Assembly (NCBI GenBank): GCA_964292695.1
Contig: CAXYWB010000001.1
Location: 1-64,000 of the forward strand
Direction of reading: 5' to 3'
Source: UPXZ01 sp018055865
GTDB lineage: Bacteria; Bacteroidota; Bacteroidia; Bacteroidales; Paludibacteraceae
Length of the DNA: 64,000 nucleotides
In this document: positions 53,050 through 61,600 of the stretch, piece by piece
Position numbering within the stretch: the stretch's first letter is position 1
Layout: the number at the start of each line of letters is the position of its first letter
Translations under genes and position numbers: made by a program
The notes under the pieces: model-generated
Database searches by the model: none
What the model saw: the letters and a program-made list of their open reading frames with translations, nothing else
Told to the model about the DNA's origin: nothing

Positions 53050-54303
53050 TTAATAAATTACAATTTTCCGGTTTAGTTTTTCACCCGAATGAGTTGCTGC
53101 TTTTACAACGTAAATCCCTGCCGAAAGTTGCTGAGTGCTCAGGTTATTTGTGTTTTCATGAATCAAGATGATTTTACCTTCGGAGTTGATTATACTTACC
53201 GATTTAAGCGTTTCACTAAATTTAATGCTTTCTGTAGCTTTACTGTAAAGTATTTTCAGCCCGTTTTCCGGCTGTGTTTCTATACCTGTGCTGTTCTTGA
53301 AGGCATCCAGAGCCACAGTAGGATTGCCGCTGTAGTCAAAAGCCCCCAGGGTATAGCCATTCCATTTTCCGTATGCTTGCGGTTCCCAGTAGAACACTCC
53401 GAGCCCTTTTCCGTTGGATACGCTTTTGGTTTTGGTTATCAGGTCGGTCAGAAAGTTTTTGCAGGCACCAGCCATATCCCAGCTCATACCGCACTCCACT
53501 ATCATCACCTCCTTGTTGTAGCGGCTTACCATGTCGTTCATGTTGGCCAGGCAGGCTTTGTTGGCAGCTGCCCAGTCGTTTTTTATGGTGTACCAACCGG
53601 GATAGAGCGACATGCCAATCACATCCCATTTGCCGCCGTTATTTTTCAGTCCGTCGAATATCCACCGAAACAATCCATTGTCGTAGCCATTATGAATATG
53701 CACAATTACTTTGGCTGAGGGGAAAATCTCTTTCACCGCATCGTAGCCTGCATTAGTCAGTGCGGCGTAGTTGGCCATGCTTACCGATGCTTTTCCGGTT
53801 TCCCAAAGCATACCGTTTCCGGTTTCGTTGCCTACCTGCACCCATTCGGGGGTTATGTTGTTGGTTTTAAGCAGGGTGAGCACCTCTTTTGTGTGGTTGG
53901 CTACGGCAGTTTTCAGCCCGTTCAGGTCGAGCTTGGCCCATGCAGCAGGTTTGAATTGTTTGCCGGGATCTGCCCAGGAATCGCTGTAATGAAAATTAAT
54001 CATGATTCGCATTCCAAGGTCGCTGGCCCGGCGTGCTTTTACGAGTACATCGGCAGCATTGCACCAGTTGTTGGCCGGATTTACCCATACCCTGAGCCTG
54101 ACAGCATTCATGCCATACGATTGAAGTAACGACATGCATTCGGTCTGAATACCGTCGGTGGAATAAAACTTTTTGCCCGCAGATTCCATTTCTGTAAGCC
54201 AGCTTACGTCGGCACCGGATGCAAATTGCTGTGCACTTACTTTTTGAATATTTACTACAATACTCAGAATCAGTATCAAAATCAGATTACTTATTTTTCG
54301 CAT
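53050..54303 (-). CDS. Secreted GH53 endo-beta-1,4-galactanase with T9SS sorting domain
   Basis: A 417-residue protein starting at ATG 54303 (MRKISNLILILIL), which opens a signal peptide ending VSAQ; the longer frame would overlap the upstream gene's terminator. The GH53 domain (about 25-345) shows acid/base E160 in VQVGNETGNG and nucleophile E270 in MIVECGMSW. The last ~65 residues (from about 350) fit a type A T9SS C-terminal domain with LKSVSIINSEGKII, LSAGIYVVKA and a basic end. It should cut galactan side chains outside the cell, exported by the porK-N machine of this window. Confidence 0.92.
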   Translation of the reverse strand: MRKISNLILILILSIVVNIQKVSAQQFASGADVSWLTEMESAGKKFYSTDGIQTECMSLLQSYGMNAVRLRVWVNPANNWCNAADVLVKARRASDLGMRIMINFHYSDSWADPGKQFKPAAWAKLDLNGLKTAVANHTKEVLTLLKTNNITPEWVQVGNETGNGMLWETGKASVSMANYAALTNAGYDAVKEIFPSAKVIVHIHNGYDNGLFRWIFDGLKNNGGKWDVIGMSLYPGWYTIKNDWAAANKACLANMNDMVSRYNKEVMIVECGMSWDMAGACKNFLTDLITKTKSVSNGKGLGVFYWEPQAYGKWNGYTLGAFDYSGNPTVALDAFKNSTGIETQPENGLKILYSKATESIKFSETLKSVSIINSEGKIILIHENTNNLSTQQLSAGIYVVKAATHSGEKLNRKIVIY

Positions 54304-54330
54304 TGAAAAAAAAAGATTTATTGTTTGTCT

Positions 54331-54365
54331 AAAAAAACAACACACCGAAAAAAACCGGTGCGTTG
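54331..54365 (-). terminator. Intrinsic terminator after the HerA-like gene
   Basis: On the minus strand CAACGCACCG and CGGTGTGTTG form a stem with one G-U pair around an 8-base loop and are followed by seven T residues. It lies just 28 bases before the GH53 start codon, so the GH53 promoter must overlap it or be very short. Confidence 0.85.
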
Positions 54366-54403
54366 AAGAATGAAAATTATTTAAGAAAAAACGACTCCGG
54401 TGA

Positions 54404-55933
54404 TTATCTTTTCTTTCCAAAAAAAGCTCCCAAAATTGTTCTGGTGATGTTTCTGCCTAGTTGGGAAGTCATTTGTCTTCCTACTGTACGTCCTACATCC
54501 TTAAGCAATCCGCCGAAAACATCGTCTTTTGCTGCAGCTCGTTTCTGCCTTTCTGCTTCACGTTCAGCTTTTTCCTGCTCCCGGCGTTGAATTTCAAGTT
54601 GTTTTTGTTCTTCCAGTTGCTGTTTCTGCAAATCGTCGGCGTTCATTCGTTCCGAAATGATTTCGAAAGCAGAAATCCGGTCCACTTCTTTTTCGTAAAT
54701 GCCATAAAGCAATGATGACTGAATAATTCGTGTCCGTTCTTCGGGTGTCACAGGTCCTATCTGACCCTCGGGCGGAAGTACAAATGCACGTTCTACCGGA
54801 TTTGGTGCCCCTTTTTCATCCAGAAAAGAAACCAGCGCTTCGCCGGTGCCAAGTTCTGTGATAGCAGTTTCAGTATCAAATTTCGGGTTTGCACGGAATG
54901 TGTTAGCTGCCACTTTTACGGCTTTCTGATCGTTGGGTGTGTAGGCTCGCAGTGCATGCTGTATGCGGTTGCCAAGCTGACCTAAAATGTTATCGGGTAT
55001 GTCGGCCGGATTTTGAGAAATAAAATACACGCCTACACCCTTGGAACGTATCAAACGAATGATTTGCTCCACTTTTTCGAGCAATACCTTCGGCATGTCG
55101 TTGAAAAGCATGTGTGCTTCGTCAAAGAAAAATACCAGTTTCGGTTTCTCCAGATCGCCTACTTCGGGCAGATTTTCAAACAAATCGGAAAGCAGCCAAA
55201 GCAGGAACGTGGTATAAATTCTGGGTGAATTCATCAGTTTATCGGCAGCCAGAATATTGATAATACCTTTTCCGCGGTTGTCGGTTTTGATCAAATCGCT
55301 GATATTCAATTCCGGTTCGCCAAAAAACATCTCTCCACCTTCAGCTTCCAGCCGGGCCAGGTTGCGCTGAATAGATCCAACACTTTGTGTGGATATGTTT
55401 CCGTATGTAGTGGTGAATTGTGCTCTGTTGTCGCCCACATATTGCAACATTTTTTGCAGGTCTTTCAGGTCGATAAGCAATAAATCATTTTCGTCGGCTA
55501 TTTTGAAAATCAACGAAAGGACTGCTCCCTGTGTTTCGTTGAGCATAAGCAAACGCTCCAGCAACAGCGGGCCGAGTTCCGAAACCGTGGTTCTGACCGG
55601 ATGTCCCTGCTCACCAAATACATCCCAGAATTGCACCGGGCAGGATTTGTATTCAAAGCCTTTTTCTGCCAGCTTGAATTGTGCCACGCGTTTGGTTACA
55701 CTTTCTTTGTTTCCGCCCACTTTTGCCACTCCTGAGAGGTCGCCTTTCATATCGGCAGCAAAAACCGGTACGCCCATATTACTGAATGTCTCGGCAAGTA
55801 CTTGTAAACTAATGGTTTTTCCCGTTCCGGTAGCTCCGGTAATCAAACCATGACGATTAGCCATTTTTGGGATAAAACAGATTTCTTTGTCATCGTTGAT
55901 TGCTATAAACGAGCGGTGTTGGTTGTCAAACAT
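54404..55933 (-). CDS. HerA-like ATPase (DUF853)
   Basis: A 509-residue ATPase of the HerA/FtsK group. Walker A is GATGTGKTISLQ (about 34-45), Walker B is KLVFFFDEAHMLF, and the C-terminal arginine-finger region includes LGNRIQHALRAYTPNDQKAVK. The last ~80 residues are Glu/Gln/Arg-rich coiled coil. DUF853 proteins resemble HerA helicases that work with the NurA nuclease, but no NurA is encoded here; the true partner is unknown. A divergent promoter pair with the 3-methyladenine glycosylase lies upstream. Confidence 0.88.
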   Translation of the reverse strand: MFDNQHRSFIAINDDKEICFIPKMANRHGLITGATGTGKTISLQVLAETFSNMGVPVFAADMKGDLSGVAKVGGNKESVTKRVAQFKLAEKGFEYKSCPVQFWDVFGEQGHPVRTTVSELGPLLLERLLMLNETQGAVLSLIFKIADENDLLLIDLKDLQKMLQYVGDNRAQFTTTYGNISTQSVGSIQRNLARLEAEGGEMFFGEPELNISDLIKTDNRGKGIINILAADKLMNSPRIYTTFLLWLLSDLFENLPEVGDLEKPKLVFFFDEAHMLFNDMPKVLLEKVEQIIRLIRSKGVGVYFISQNPADIPDNILGQLGNRIQHALRAYTPNDQKAVKVAANTFRANPKFDTETAITELGTGEALVSFLDEKGAPNPVERAFVLPPEGQIGPVTPEERTRIIQSSLLYGIYEKEVDRISAFEIISERMNADDLQKQQLEEQKQLEIQRREQEKAEREAERQKRAAAKDDVFGGLLKDVGRTVGRQMTSQLGRNITRTILGAFFGKKR

Positions 55934-55977
55934 AATGCTGTATTATTAAAAAAGTGAATATTTTCGAGTTGTATGTG

Positions 55978-55985
55978 CAAATTTA
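55978..55985 (-). promoter_or_regulatory. Promoter -7 box for the HerA-like gene
   Basis: The minus strand reads TAAATTTG about 45-52 bases before the start codon, back to back with the glycosylase promoter. Confidence 0.55.
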
Positions 55986-56025
55986 CAGTTTTTCTCCAAT
56001 TATACAATGATTGGAAAAAAAAGAT

Positions 56026-56033
56026 TAATTTTG
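56026..56033 (+). promoter_or_regulatory. Promoter -7 box for the DNA glycosylase gene
   Basis: TAATTTTG ends six bases before the ATG at 56039, which predicts a leaderless or nearly leaderless mRNA. Confidence 0.6.
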
Positions 56034-56038
56034 CCTGT

Positions 56039-56554
56039 ATGAAAAGATTGAATAAAGATTTTTATCTCCAGGAATCGGTTGAACTGGCTAAGCAATTATT
56101 GGGAAAAACACTTGTCAGAAAGTTGGATGATGGTAGCATGAAAAAATATAAAATCACAGCAACCGAAGCCTATTACGGCGGCGAAGATAAAGCCTGCCAT
56201 GCGAGCAAAGGACGTACATCGCGCACCGAGGTGATGTTTCAGCAGGGTGGGAAAGTGTATGTGTATATGATATACGGCATGTACTGGATGTTCAATGTGG
56301 TCGCAGGTGAAGAAAATGCTCCGCAAGCGGTTTTGATTTGTGGTATTGGCGATATCAAAGGTTCGGGCAGGGTAGGACGCGAATTGCAAATCGACAAATC
56401 CTTTTACGGCGAAGATTTGCTTGTCTCAGAGCGAATCTGGATTGAAAACGGGGATGAAAAGCCAAATTTCATTGAAAAAAAGAGAGTAGGAGTGGATTAC
56501 GCCGGAGAATGGAAAGACAAATTGTGGAGATTTGAATTAATAGAACACAGATGA
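56039..56554 (+). CDS. DNA-3-methyladenine glycosylase (AAG/MPG family)
   Basis: A 171-residue enzyme of the alkyladenine glycosylase fold that removes 3-methyladenine and other damaged purines. Landmarks are VELAKQLLGKTLVRK, ITATEAYYGGEDKACHA (with the catalytic Glu) and MYWMFNVVAGEENAPQAVLI. It is shorter than the human enzyme but normal for bacteria. The frame is open upstream, but the promoter box places the start at 56039. It is convergent with the MFS gene. Confidence 0.92.
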   Translation: MKRLNKDFYLQESVELAKQLLGKTLVRKLDDGSMKKYKITATEAYYGGEDKACHASKGRTSRTEVMFQQGGKVYVYMIYGMYWMFNVVAGEENAPQAVLICGIGDIKGSGRVGRELQIDKSFYGEDLLVSERIWIENGDEKPNFIEKKRVGVDYAGEWKDKLWRFELIEHR

Positions 56555-56594
56555 CATAGGTTTAACGGATTGACTCGGTTTTTTTTTATAACTC

Positions 56595-56634
56595 AACCAA
56601 TCAACCATTTAACCAATTAACTACTCAACCACTT
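56595..56634. repeat. Tandem repeat with 8-base period at the MFS 3' end
   Basis: Five units, AACCAATC, AACCATTT, AACCAATT, AACTACTC and AACCACTT, run into the last codons of the MFS gene (stop at 56621), so the end of that protein is repeat-encoded. Confidence 0.6.
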
Positions 56635-57814
56635 CCCGTTTTGTCCAAACAAAAATGACCATCAACAGGGCCGACAACAGGGCCGTTGCAGCTCCAAAAT
56701 AGAAAGGAATGCTGGAATTTACTTTGTCGTAAAGCACTCCGGCAATCAAACTTGCTGGTAGCAGCGTAACTCCGAGCAATGCGTTGTACATACCCATAAC
56801 TGTTCCTGTTTTATTCCTGTCGGTAAAGTCGGAAACCAGCGCTTTCTGAATGCCGTCGGTTGATGCCGAATAAACTCCATAAAGGGCAAATAATCCGGCT
56901 ATGGTGTACACGTTTCCGGTTGTGCCGAATCCGAAATAGACCACCGCATATATCAGAAAACCGAATATCAGCAATTTTTCACGGCCGATTTTATCGGACA
57001 AAGTTCCAAGGGGAATGGCCAGAAACACCGATACAACACTTGAAATGAGGTAAACCAACGGAATGAAAGTCACTTTAATGCCCACCTCATTCGCTTTTAC
57101 AATCAAAAGTGCATCGGTAGAATTTCCCAGTGTAAAAATGAAAATTATTCCTAGAAAAAGATAAAACCGCTTCGGATAATCGTGAAACCGGAATTTTTTT
57201 AACAGATTTTCCTTGCTTTTTTTTGCTTCTTTTATTTTCAAAATCAAAAAAATCATGCCTAAAACACCCGGAATGCCGGCAAGCAGAAATATTAACCGAA
57301 AGTCACCGGGCTTGATGTAAAGAACTAAAAATGCCAGTAAAGGCCCCAGAATAGCTCCACTGTTGTCCATGGCTTTGTGCAATCCGAAACTTTTTCCGGT
57401 ATCGTTGTCCCCGGCCGAACCGGCTACCAGACTGTCGCGCGGTGCAGTGCGAATTCCCTTGCCCACCCGCTCAACAAATCGGAGCAAAAGTACGTGAATC
57501 GGACTCACCACCAAAGCATAAAGAGGCATAATAATCGTCGAAAATCCATAACCAATCAGCATGAAAGGTTTGTTTTTTCCTATTTTATCGCTCCAGTATC
57601 CCGAAAAAGCTTTGAGCAGCGAAGCGGTACTTTCAGCAATGCCTTCGATGAGCGAAAGGCTGGTTTTGGATGCACCGATTGACATCAAAAACATGGGCAT
57701 AACCGAATAAACCATTTTGGTGGCTGTATCGGTCAGAAAACTGACAATGCCTGTGTAAAAAACGTTGGGCGAAAAGCCGAAAATCTTTCTTCTATCCGTA
57801 TTGATTTTTGACAT
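56621..57814 (-). CDS. Major facilitator superfamily transporter
   Basis: A 397-residue protein with about 12 membrane helices. Typical MFS sites are FSGYWSDKIGKNKPF between helices 2 and 3 and the related VGKGIRTAPRDSLVAGS, plus LGTLSDKIGREK in the second half. The group with RTAPRDSL often exports drugs or unknown metabolites; the substrate cannot be read. Its C-terminus ends within an 8-base tandem repeat. Confidence 0.88.
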   Translation of the reverse strand: MSKINTDRRKIFGFSPNVFYTGIVSFLTDTATKMVYSVMPMFLMSIGASKTSLSLIEGIAESTASLLKAFSGYWSDKIGKNKPFMLIGYGFSTIIMPLYALVVSPIHVLLLRFVERVGKGIRTAPRDSLVAGSAGDNDTGKSFGLHKAMDNSGAILGPLLAFLVLYIKPGDFRLIFLLAGIPGVLGMIFLILKIKEAKKSKENLLKKFRFHDYPKRFYLFLGIIFIFTLGNSTDALLIVKANEVGIKVTFIPLVYLISSVVSVFLAIPLGTLSDKIGREKLLIFGFLIYAVVYFGFGTTGNVYTIAGLFALYGVYSASTDGIQKALVSDFTDRNKTGTVMGMYNALLGVTLLPASLIAGVLYDKVNSSIPFYFGAATALLSALLMVIFVWTKREVVE

Positions 57815-57847
57815 TGAAGGGAGTTATGAGTGCGAGAAAAGCAAGTG

Positions 57848-57855
57848 CAAAGATA
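57848..57855 (-). promoter_or_regulatory. Promoter -7 box for the MFS gene
   Basis: The minus strand reads TATCTTTG about 34-41 bases before the MFS start codon. Confidence 0.55.
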
Positions 57856-58121
57856 GTATTTTTGTGTTTTTTTGTGTGCTCAATACAGATTATTATCAGA
57901 AAATTCCATTCATTTTTTTCATTCTGCAAACTTCTGTTTTTCACAATAGTTTCAACGTTTTGGCTGTTCAAAGGCAAAAAAACACAAATTCAACAAGCCA
58001 TTCTCATAACAAGCCAATAACATTTCCTGCTTACAAAAATAATCCGGTCAATGTTCGAAAAACAACAAAAACGCTCATCACTTTTTATATTACAAAACTG
58101 TTTCATTCGTGAAATAATAAT
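57856..58121. other. Intergenic region between the MFS and SDR genes
   Basis: An A/T-rich stretch without coding frames that resemble proteins. Nothing was recognised in it apart from the promoters at its two ends. Confidence 0.5.
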
Positions 58122-58129
58122 TACCTTTG
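58122..58129 (+). promoter_or_regulatory. Promoter -7 box for the SDR gene
   Basis: TACCTTTG precedes a 70- to 80-base leader that contains a hairpin and a 19-codon frame before the SDR start at 58207. Confidence 0.6.
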
Positions 58130-58137
58130 TCGCACCA

Positions 58138-58197
58138 ATGAAAACAGAGGCCTTCGTGATACAAGCGGAGGTCACGTTTTCTGAGAATTATAAATAA
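58138..58197 (+). other. Leader with 19-codon ORF and hairpin
   Basis: An ATG at 58138 starts a frame MKTEAFVIQAEVTFSENYK that stops nine bases before the SDR start. Within it GGCCTTCG (58149-58156) can pair with CGGAGGTC (58166-58173) around the loop TGATACAAG. The frame may be chance, but the stem and its position right behind a promoter suggest a regulatory leader. Confidence 0.35.
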
Positions 58198-58206
58198 AAT
58201 TCTTAC

Positions 58207-58935
58207 ATGGAAAAATACATACTGATAACGGGAGGAACCAAAGGTATCGGTTTTGCCGTTGCCCGAAGCCTGGTTTCATCAGGATATAATGTGATATTGA
58301 CTTATGGCTCGGATCGGGTGCAGGCTGAGAAAGCCAGCCTGGAGTTGCAGCAAGCTGGCAATTCCACCGTGATGGTTGTAAGAGCAGATATCACCGACAA
58401 AAGTTCGATATATATACTAGACTCCTTTCTGAACGAACACAACATTCGTTTATTTTCGATCGTATTCAACGCCGGAATCACTTGCCGGACCCCTTTCGAA
58501 ACCCTTACTATCGATGAATGGGAACAAACTTTCTTTGCCAATGTACATTTTCCTGTATTTCTTTTGCAACGCATTTACAGCAGGATAGAAGCCGGAGGTA
58601 ACGTGCTCTTTACCGGCTCGCTCATGGGCGAATATGCTCATTCTGTGTCGCTTGCATACGGTGTAACCAAATCGGCTGTGCATGCGCTGGTAAAAAATAT
58701 GGTGAAGTTTATGCAGCCTTACAACATACGTGTCAACGCCGTGGCGCCGGGATTCGTGGATACCGACTGGCAAAAAAGCAAACCGGCCGAAATAAGAAAA
58801 AGCATCGAAAGCAAGATTGCAGTCGGACGGTTTTGTACTCCCGACGAAGTGGCGCTGGTGTATAAAATGATAATCGAAAACAGCTATTTCAACGGTGAAA
58901 TAATCCCTGTAAGCGGAGGTTATTCATATCGGTGA
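58207..58935 (+). CDS. Short-chain dehydrogenase/reductase, FabG-like
   Basis: A 242-residue NAD(P)-dependent SDR. The cofactor motif is TGGTKGIGFAVA (about 8-19), NAG is in VFNAGITC, and the catalytic residues are in the Ser of FTGSLMGEY and YGVTKSA (Tyr-x3-Lys). RVNAVAPGFVDTDW is the standard C-terminal region. It reduces a ketone or 3-ketoacyl group. It lies about 320 bases before the cytidylyltransferase-dehydrogenase gene on the same strand, so it may supply a precursor, but that gene has its own promoters. Confidence 0.88.
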   Translation: MEKYILITGGTKGIGFAVARSLVSSGYNVILTYGSDRVQAEKASLELQQAGNSTVMVVRADITDKSSIYILDSFLNEHNIRLFSIVFNAGITCRTPFETLTIDEWEQTFFANVHFPVFLLQRIYSRIEAGGNVLFTGSLMGEYAHSVSLAYGVTKSAVHALVKNMVKFMQPYNIRVNAVAPGFVDTDWQKSKPAEIRKSIESKIAVGRFCTPDEVALVYKMIIENSYFNGEIIPVSGGYSYR

Positions 58936-59253
58936 TTTTTCACAAAGGCTTTTTCTTATTGCCCTCAATTCCTTAAAATTTAAACAGATGAAACACCTTT
59001 CTTCTTACCGAAAAAACGATATTTTTGCATTTTGAGCTACTGTTAAATTAACTTTCAGCAAATCGGTTATCGCTGATGATTACATTTTTGATTGGATAAA
59101 ATAGTATTAAATTAAAAATTTACTAACTTTGTCATTAATTTTGTATAAATCTGAATTTTTCAAAAGAAATAAAACAGCCATTTGAAAGAAAAATTAAAAC
59201 ACAATACAGTGTCCAATGGCATGTTCTTACCGGATAAAACAGAAAAAATTAGA
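58936..59253 (+). promoter_or_regulatory. Upstream region with two promoter boxes for the CDP-polyol cluster
   Basis: No gene is seen here. Two -7 boxes are present: TATTTTTG at 59020-59027 and TAACTTTG at 59124-59131, which would give leaders of about 225 and 120 bases. The lengthy leader before ATG 59254 leaves room for control, but no clear hairpin was found. Confidence 0.5.
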
Positions 59254-60600
59254 ATGAAAAAAGTCATTACATACGGAACATTCGATCTGTTTCATCAGGG
59301 TCATATCAACCTGTTGAGGCGTGCTAAGTCGCTGGGAGATTATCTGATAGTGGGCGTTACCACCGATAATTACGACCGGGGCAGAGGTAAGTTGAATGTG
59401 CATCGTTCGTTGATGGAACGGATTGAGGACGTGCAAAATGCAGGTTTAGCCGATGAAATAATTATAGAAGAATACGAAGGACAGAAAATTGACGATATTC
59501 TCAGATACGGAGTCGATATATTTGCTATCGGCTCGGATTGGCTGGGCAAGTTTGACTACCTTCAGGAGTTTTGCCAGGTGGTGTACCTGGAACGAACCAA
59601 AGGGGTATCGAGTACACAGCTAAGGATAGAAGCACAATCGGTTACCGATTTGGGAATCATTGGCAGCGGAAGGATAGCCGGTCGTTTTGTTCCCGAATCC
59701 AAATTTGTGAGTGGCATTGAAGTGAAAGGTGTTTTCAACACCAATATTGATTCTGCCAAAAGCTTTTGCCAAAAGTACGAACTGAGTTTTTACACCGATG
59801 ATTTCGACGAATTTATTTCGAAAGTGAATGCTGTGTACATCACATCGCCTCATCTCACTCATTATGATTACATCAAAAGTTGTCTGATGAGTGGCAAACA
59901 TGTGCTTTGCGAAAAACCGCTGGCGCTCACAGTGAGTGAAGTCAAAGAAATGTATCAACTGGCCGAAAATAAAGGTCTTGTGCTCAAAGAAGCCATCAAA
60001 ACAGCCTATTGTCCGGCATTTTCGCACCTCATCACCGTGGTGAAGAGCGGGGTGATAGGCAATATTAAAGATATCGACGTTTCGTTTACTAAACTGTGCA
60101 GCGGCAACATTCGCGAACTGGATGCCGGGCAAGCAGGAGGTAGTGTCACCGAGTTGGCCTCTTATGTATTACTCCCGATATTCAAAATTTTAGGATATGA
60201 CTATCACGACATACAGTTTTATTCTCATGTGGTGAATGAAGTCGACGTGTTTACCCGTGGACTGATGATCTACGACAAAGCTATTGCCTCATTCAAAGTG
60301 GGGCTGGGAGTGAAATCCGAGGGAGATTTGACAATAAGCGGAACGAAAGGATATGCTTATGTACCCGCACCGTGGTGGAAAACGGAGTATTTCGAACTCA
60401 GATACGAAGATCAAAATCAAACACGTAAATATTTTTACAAATTCGACGGTGAAGGATTGCGTTACGAAATTAATGACTTTTTGATTGAAATGAATAAACC
60501 AAACCAAAAACAATTTAAATTTCAGGCTTCCGACTCTGTAGCCATAGCCTCGATTATCGAAAAATTCAGAAACAACGAAAATGTGCACCGGATTCACTGA
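59254..60600 (+). CDS. Cytidylyltransferase / Gfo-Idh-MocA dehydrogenase fusion
   Basis: A 448-residue fusion starting at ATG 59254 (MKKVITYGTFDLF), the usual start of TagD-type cytidylyltransferases; in-frame codons upstream (ATG 59221, TTG 59182) would add unrelated residues. Residues 1-125 carry the nucleotide-binding H14-x-G-H17 motif and RTKGVSST (114-121). Residues 132-448 are a Gfo/Idh/MocA oxidoreductase with LGIIGSGRIAGRF and E220-K-P in the active site. The first part should make a CDP-alcohol from CTP and an alcohol phosphate, the second reduces or oxidises a sugar or polyol. The fused protein could form the polyol phosphate and activate it. The alcohol is unknown. Confidence 0.85.
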   Translation: MKKVITYGTFDLFHQGHINLLRRAKSLGDYLIVGVTTDNYDRGRGKLNVHRSLMERIEDVQNAGLADEIIIEEYEGQKIDDILRYGVDIFAIGSDWLGKFDYLQEFCQVVYLERTKGVSSTQLRIEAQSVTDLGIIGSGRIAGRFVPESKFVSGIEVKGVFNTNIDSAKSFCQKYELSFYTDDFDEFISKVNAVYITSPHLTHYDYIKSCLMSGKHVLCEKPLALTVSEVKEMYQLAENKGLVLKEAIKTAYCPAFSHLITVVKSGVIGNIKDIDVSFTKLCSGNIRELDAGQAGGSVTELASYVLLPIFKILGYDYHDIQFYSHVVNEVDVFTRGLMIYDKAIASFKVGLGVKSEGDLTISGTKGYAYVPAPWWKTEYFELRYEDQNQTRKYFYKFDGEGLRYEINDFLIEMNKPNQKQFKFQASDSVAIASIIEKFRNNENVHRIH

Positions 60601-60667
60601 GAAGTGTATTATACATCTGAAGCTGTATCCGGAATTATTACTCGCACGAAAATAAATTAAACCAACA

Positions 60668-61567
60668 ATGAATAAAGACGTAGAAGCAACGCTCAAATCA
60701 ATCGAAACAGAAAATTATTTCGACAGATTATTTTACCGACCCATCGGTTACAAAATAGCAAATGCGATAAAAAATACCGGCATTACACCCAACGTAGTGA
60801 CTATCATTTCTATTTTTATTGGTATAAGTGCAGGTATTTGCTGGTATTTTCCACATGACATTATATTGGCTTTGCTCGGAATTCTGGCCCTGGTCATTGC
60901 CAACATTCTGGACTGTGTGGACGGGCAGCTTGCCCGTATGACAGGAATAAAATCGCAAGTAGGAAGAATTTTGGATGGTTTTGCAGGCGATTTGTGGTTT
61001 TTGATGATTTATATTGCATTTGCTCACCGGCTTACAACTCAATACTCAGTTCCTTTTGAACCGTGGATTTATATACTGATAGTTTTTATTTCAGCTTTTT
61101 CACACTGGAATCAGGCATCGATTACCGACTATTACAAAACGCTTCACCTGCTTTTTATCAGCAAAGAGAAAGGAAAAGAATTTGAAAATTCTGCAAGCAT
61201 AGCCAGACGATACAAAAAAATGAGCCGGGGTGTAAATAAAGTAATTACCTGGGGTTATATCCTTTATACCAAAAATCAGGAAAGGCTTACACCCGAACTG
61301 CAAAAAATGCTGGCCCGAATCGACAATAAGTATGGGAATGACATTCCGGACGATGTAAGAGCTGCTTTCAGAGCTAAAAGCATCAAATTAATGCCTTTGA
61401 TTGATATGAATACCTTCAACGGGCGCTCATTTATCCTTTTTATTTCGGTCATTTTCAATATCATCTGGTTGTATTTTATTTGGGAAATTGTTGTTTTGAA
61501 TATCATCCGAATGATAATCAGAAATCGGCACGAGAATATTTGTAAAAATATCGAAAACGAACCTTGA
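60668..61567 (+). CDS. CDP-alcohol phosphatidyltransferase family protein
   Basis: A 299-residue membrane enzyme with about six helices. The family motif is clear but altered: D82-CV-D85-G86-QL-A89-R90 then G99 and D103, followed by G107 and D108; the usual fourth Asp would be at 107. It transfers a phospho-alcohol from a CDP-alcohol to an acceptor alcohol or lipid. It follows the fusion gene by 67 bases and precedes the flippase-like gene by 33, so all three are one operon. The C-terminal ~75 residues contain an additional helix. Confidence 0.85.
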   Translation: MNKDVEATLKSIETENYFDRLFYRPIGYKIANAIKNTGITPNVVTIISIFIGISAGICWYFPHDIILALLGILALVIANILDCVDGQLARMTGIKSQVGRILDGFAGDLWFLMIYIAFAHRLTTQYSVPFEPWIYILIVFISAFSHWNQASITDYYKTLHLLFISKEKGKEFENSASIARRYKKMSRGVNKVITWGYILYTKNQERLTPELQKMLARIDNKYGNDIPDDVRAAFRAKSIKLMPLIDMNTFNGRSFILFISVIFNIIWLYFIWEIVVLNIIRMIIRNRHENICKNIENEP

Positions 61568-61600
61568 TGTTTTGATTCATAGAATTCTAACACTTCAACA

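Noticed and set aside
53089..53718. Open frame of 209 codons opposite the GH53 gene
   Set aside because: The GH53 catalytic residues and sorting domain on the other strand explain this DNA.
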